Below are positions 6,512 to 7,854 of a stretch of 7,854 nucleotides of DNA, piece by piece; within the stretch, counting starts at the first letter, position 1; every line of letters begins with the position of its first letter. The translations under genes and the position numbers were made by a program. The notes below the pieces were generated by a model, which worked only from the letters and a program-made list of their open reading frames with translations, was not told the DNA's origin and did not search any database. The stretch is from Collinsella sp. (GTDB lineage Bacteria > Actinomycetota > Coriobacteriia > Coriobacteriales > Coriobacteriaceae): the NCBI GenBank assembly GCA_019414545.1, contig DXLV01000055.1, positions 1 to 7,854 of the forward strand, written 5' to 3'.

Positions 6512-6559
6512 AAAGAGTGTCCCTTTTGACTAGTCGTTTAAGAACGTCCCCAATGACTA
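6512..6559. repeat. Tandem pair of small GTCC-loop hairpins (REP-like intergenic repeat)
   Basis: Two adjacent hairpins lie here. AAAG/CTTT (6512-6515 and 6523-6526) encloses AGTGTCC. TAGTCGTT/AATGACTA (6531-6538 and 6552-6559, with one G-T pair) encloses a loop ending in GTCCCC. Both place GTCC at the 3' edge of the loop, as do the two 41-nt palindromes at 2758 and 3469, so they may belong to one repeat superfamily. I recall GGGGAC-containing palindromes as typical of REP sequences moved by IS200-like tyrosine transposases, but no transposase is present here. Confidence 0.5.
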
Positions 6560-6561
6560 AG

Positions 6562-6589
6562 TTGCAGGTGGCGGCGGTTGTGTTACACT
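6562..6589 (+). promoter_or_regulatory. Probable promoter of the rho-like gene
   Basis: TACACT (6584-6589) is preceded by TGT, giving an extended -10, with TTGCAG (6562-6567) as a weak -35 at 16-nt spacing. Transcription would start near 6596, leaving a long leader of about 137 nt. It lies immediately downstream of the REP-like hairpins. Confidence 0.5.
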
Positions 6590-6595
6590 AACGCT

Positions 6596-6732
6596 GCGTA
6601 GTTGACGCAATCATCTCGATACAGATCAATGATGTCCGTCGTTTTGAACGGAACTAGACTGTTTAGCCGCCCTGAAGGTTTATGCAGGGAGCATGTGATC
6701 ACAGGGCTTGAAAAGAAAGTTGAGCAAACACT
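6596..6732 (+). promoter_or_regulatory. Structured 5' leader of the rho-like gene with mutually exclusive hairpins
   Basis: The leader has several small stems: TGCGT/ACGCA (6595-6599 and 6605-6609) and TCCGT/ACGGA (6635-6639 and 6648-6652). Next comes CCCTG (6670-6674), which can pair with CAGGG at 6685-6689 or, as GCCCTG (6669-6674), with CAGGGC at 6702-6707. The two pairings cannot coexist. A perfect 10-bp palindrome, TGTGATCACA (6694-6703), overlaps the second partner. Such a leader could serve autoregulation, but this is inferred from pairing alone. Confidence 0.4.
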
Positions 6733-7854
6733 GTGTCTGATCAACAGCAAGAAAACGAAATAACGACGACGCAGGCCGCTCCCGCTGCACCGGTTGCGTC
6801 GGACCAGGTCGCGGCGCCCGCGCAAGCCTCGGCTCCTGAGACGCCTAAGGCTGCTTCGACGCCTATGCCTGTAGCGGCTGAGAAGGCCGTGCCTGCAACT
6901 GGTGAGGAGGCTGCTCCGGCAAAGCCCAAGCGCACGCGCCGCACGGCCAAGCCTGCCGCTGACGGCGAGGAGGTCACCAAGCCAAAGCGCCGTACCACGC
7001 GCACGACGCGCGCCAAGCTCACCGTTGCAGCTGACTCCTCGGCGCCGATTTCCGATGAGGTCGCGCAGGCACGTGCGTTGGCGCAGATTAGCGAGGCTCA
7101 GGTGGTGCGCGCCCGCCGTCGTGCTGCCGAGCGCGAGGCCGCGGCTCTGACCGAGCTTGCAGCTCCGTCTGTACTCGAGACCCCTGCCGCCACCGAGGTT
7201 CCTGCCGCCGACCAGCCGACCGAGAAGCTGGCACCGCGCACACGCCGTCGCACGGCTGCTAAGGCCGAGCAGGTTGCGGAACAGGTAGTCCCCGAGCCCA
7301 CTGAGACTTCGCTCCGTTCCGCGGCAGGGGAGGGCACATTGCCTGTTGAGCCCGCTGCGCCTGTCGAGGCCAACGAAGTTCCCGTTGTCGATCCGGCTTT
7401 GCGCCCGCACCGTCGCGGTCGCAAGCCCAAGGCCTTTGTCGAGGCAGAGAAGGCCGCAGCAGCAGCCGCCGCCGCTCGGGATGCTGCGGCGACTGCCAAG
7501 TCCTCAACTGCTGCCGATGCACCCGTCCAGGATGCTACGACTTCCGAGGCCGCTCCCGCCGATGCCGAGCCCGCCGATGCCGAGCCCGCCGATGTCCGTC
7601 CCGGTCGCAGCCGTCGTACTGCTGCTAAGCGCACGTCCAAGGCCAAGGCTGCCAAGAAGGGTGCGTCCGAGGATTCTGCCGAGACGACCGCCGATGCGTC
7701 GACTGATGTCGCCAAGGCCCAGGACGTCGAACAGCCTGCGTCCGAGAAGCCCAAGCGCGGTCGTAAGAAGTCCGTTAAGGCCAAGGCGTCCGAGCAGCAG
7801 GATGTCGAAGCGCAGGTTGATTCTGGCGCCGAGGCCAATGACGCCGCTGCGGCC
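6733..7854 (+). CDS. rho: Probable transcription termination factor Rho, long disordered N-terminal extension; 3' end cut by window edge
   Basis: The frame is open from GTG at 6733 to the window end (374 residues, no stop). An in-frame TGA lies only 12 nt upstream (6721), so GTG is the first possible start. The opening VSDQQQENE reads like a true N-terminus, though the ribosome site is weak (AAAGAAAG). ATG codon 45 is an alternative. The visible part is low complexity: Ala/Glu/Pro/Thr-rich spacers alternate with six basic clusters at about residues 64-73, 83-95, 169-177, 224-233 (RRGRKPK), 289-309 and 339-351 (KPKRGRKK). Several contain the RGR core of AT-hook motifs. A run of eight Ala occurs near residue 243. 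No folded domain is reached. Actinobacterial Rho proteins carry such extensions ahead of the RNA-binding and ATPase core, and the position after argS with a long leader fits. Identity is inferred: another protein with a disordered basic N-terminus, such as RNase E/G, is possible. Confidence 0.55.
   Translation, partial: MSDQQQENEITTTQAAPAAPVASDQVAAPAQASAPETPKAASTPMPVAAEKAVPATGEEAAPAKPKRTRRTAKPAADGEEVTKPKRRTTRTTRAKLTVAADSSAPISDEVAQARALAQISEAQVVRARRRAAEREAAALTELAAPSVLETPAATEVPAADQPTEKLAPRTRRRTAAKAEQVAEQVVPEPTETSLRSAAGEGTLPVEPAAPVEANEVPVVDPALRPHRRGRKPKAFVEAEKAAAAAAAARDAAATAKSSTAADAPVQDATTSEAAPADAEPADAEPADVRPGRSRRTAAKRTSKAKAAKKGASEDSAETTADASTDVAKAQDVEQPASEKPKRGRKKSVKAKASEQQDVEAQVDSGAEANDAAAA
7555..7593 (+). 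repeat. 15-nt tandem repeat inside the rho-like gene
   Basis: The unit CCCGCCGATGCCGAG occurs twice in exact tandem (7555-7569 and 7570-7584), followed by nine bases of a third copy (7585-7593). It encodes PADAE repeats and keeps the reading frame. Such a tract can gain or lose copies by slippage without a frameshift, so its number may vary between strains. Confidence 0.8.

Noticed and set aside
6583..7838. Two long minus-strand frames opposite the rho-like gene
   Set aside because: They are Ala/Ser/Arg-rich mirror images of the low-complexity plus-strand sequence. They overlap each other in different frames and show no ribosome site or motif.

Overview
This window looks like a chromosomal segment of a high-GC Gram-positive gut actinobacterium, most likely Collinsella or a close relative in the Coriobacteriia. 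That assignment is an inference. It rests on GC-rich coding sequence with G/C-ending codons, strong AGGAGG-type ribosome sites, a free-standing CarD-family regulator, and short intergenic palindromes of a type I associate with that group. No rRNA, tRNA, CRISPR array or intact transposase is visible.

Layout: (1) 1-1344, minus strand: a proline iminopeptidase-type alpha/beta hydrolase, truncated by the left edge. (2) 1457-2743, plus: proA, gamma-glutamyl phosphate reductase, divergent from the peptidase across a 112-nt gap. (3) 2797-3414, minus: an HD-domain metal-dependent hydrolase, bracketed by two almost identical 41-nt palindromes (2758-2798 and 3469-3509) that can serve as terminators. 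(4) 3523-4008, minus: a CarD/CdnL-type RNA polymerase-binding regulator. (5) 4009-4350: a divergent regulatory gap with several small inverted repeats. (6) 4351-6204, plus: argS, arginyl-tRNA synthetase, followed by a clear intrinsic terminator. (7) 6284-6732: an accessory-looking gap holding a 150-nt imperfect inverted repeat (MITE-like or structured RNA), a pair of small hairpins related in design to the two palindromes, then a promoter and a structured leader. (8) 6733-7854, plus: the N-terminal part of a very long, Ala/Glu/Lys/Arg-rich disordered protein running off the right edge, probably the extended N-terminus of transcription termination factor Rho.

The genes are mostly single transcription units. 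Each sits between its own promoter region and terminator. The themes are proline metabolism (peptide-derived proline and proline biosynthesis, divergently arranged) and information processing (CarD at initiation, ArgS in translation, probable Rho at termination). The least ordinary parts are the intergenic repeats, the 150-nt inverted repeat upstream of the rho-like gene, and the extreme low-complexity N-terminus of that gene. I found no convincing new multi-gene system.
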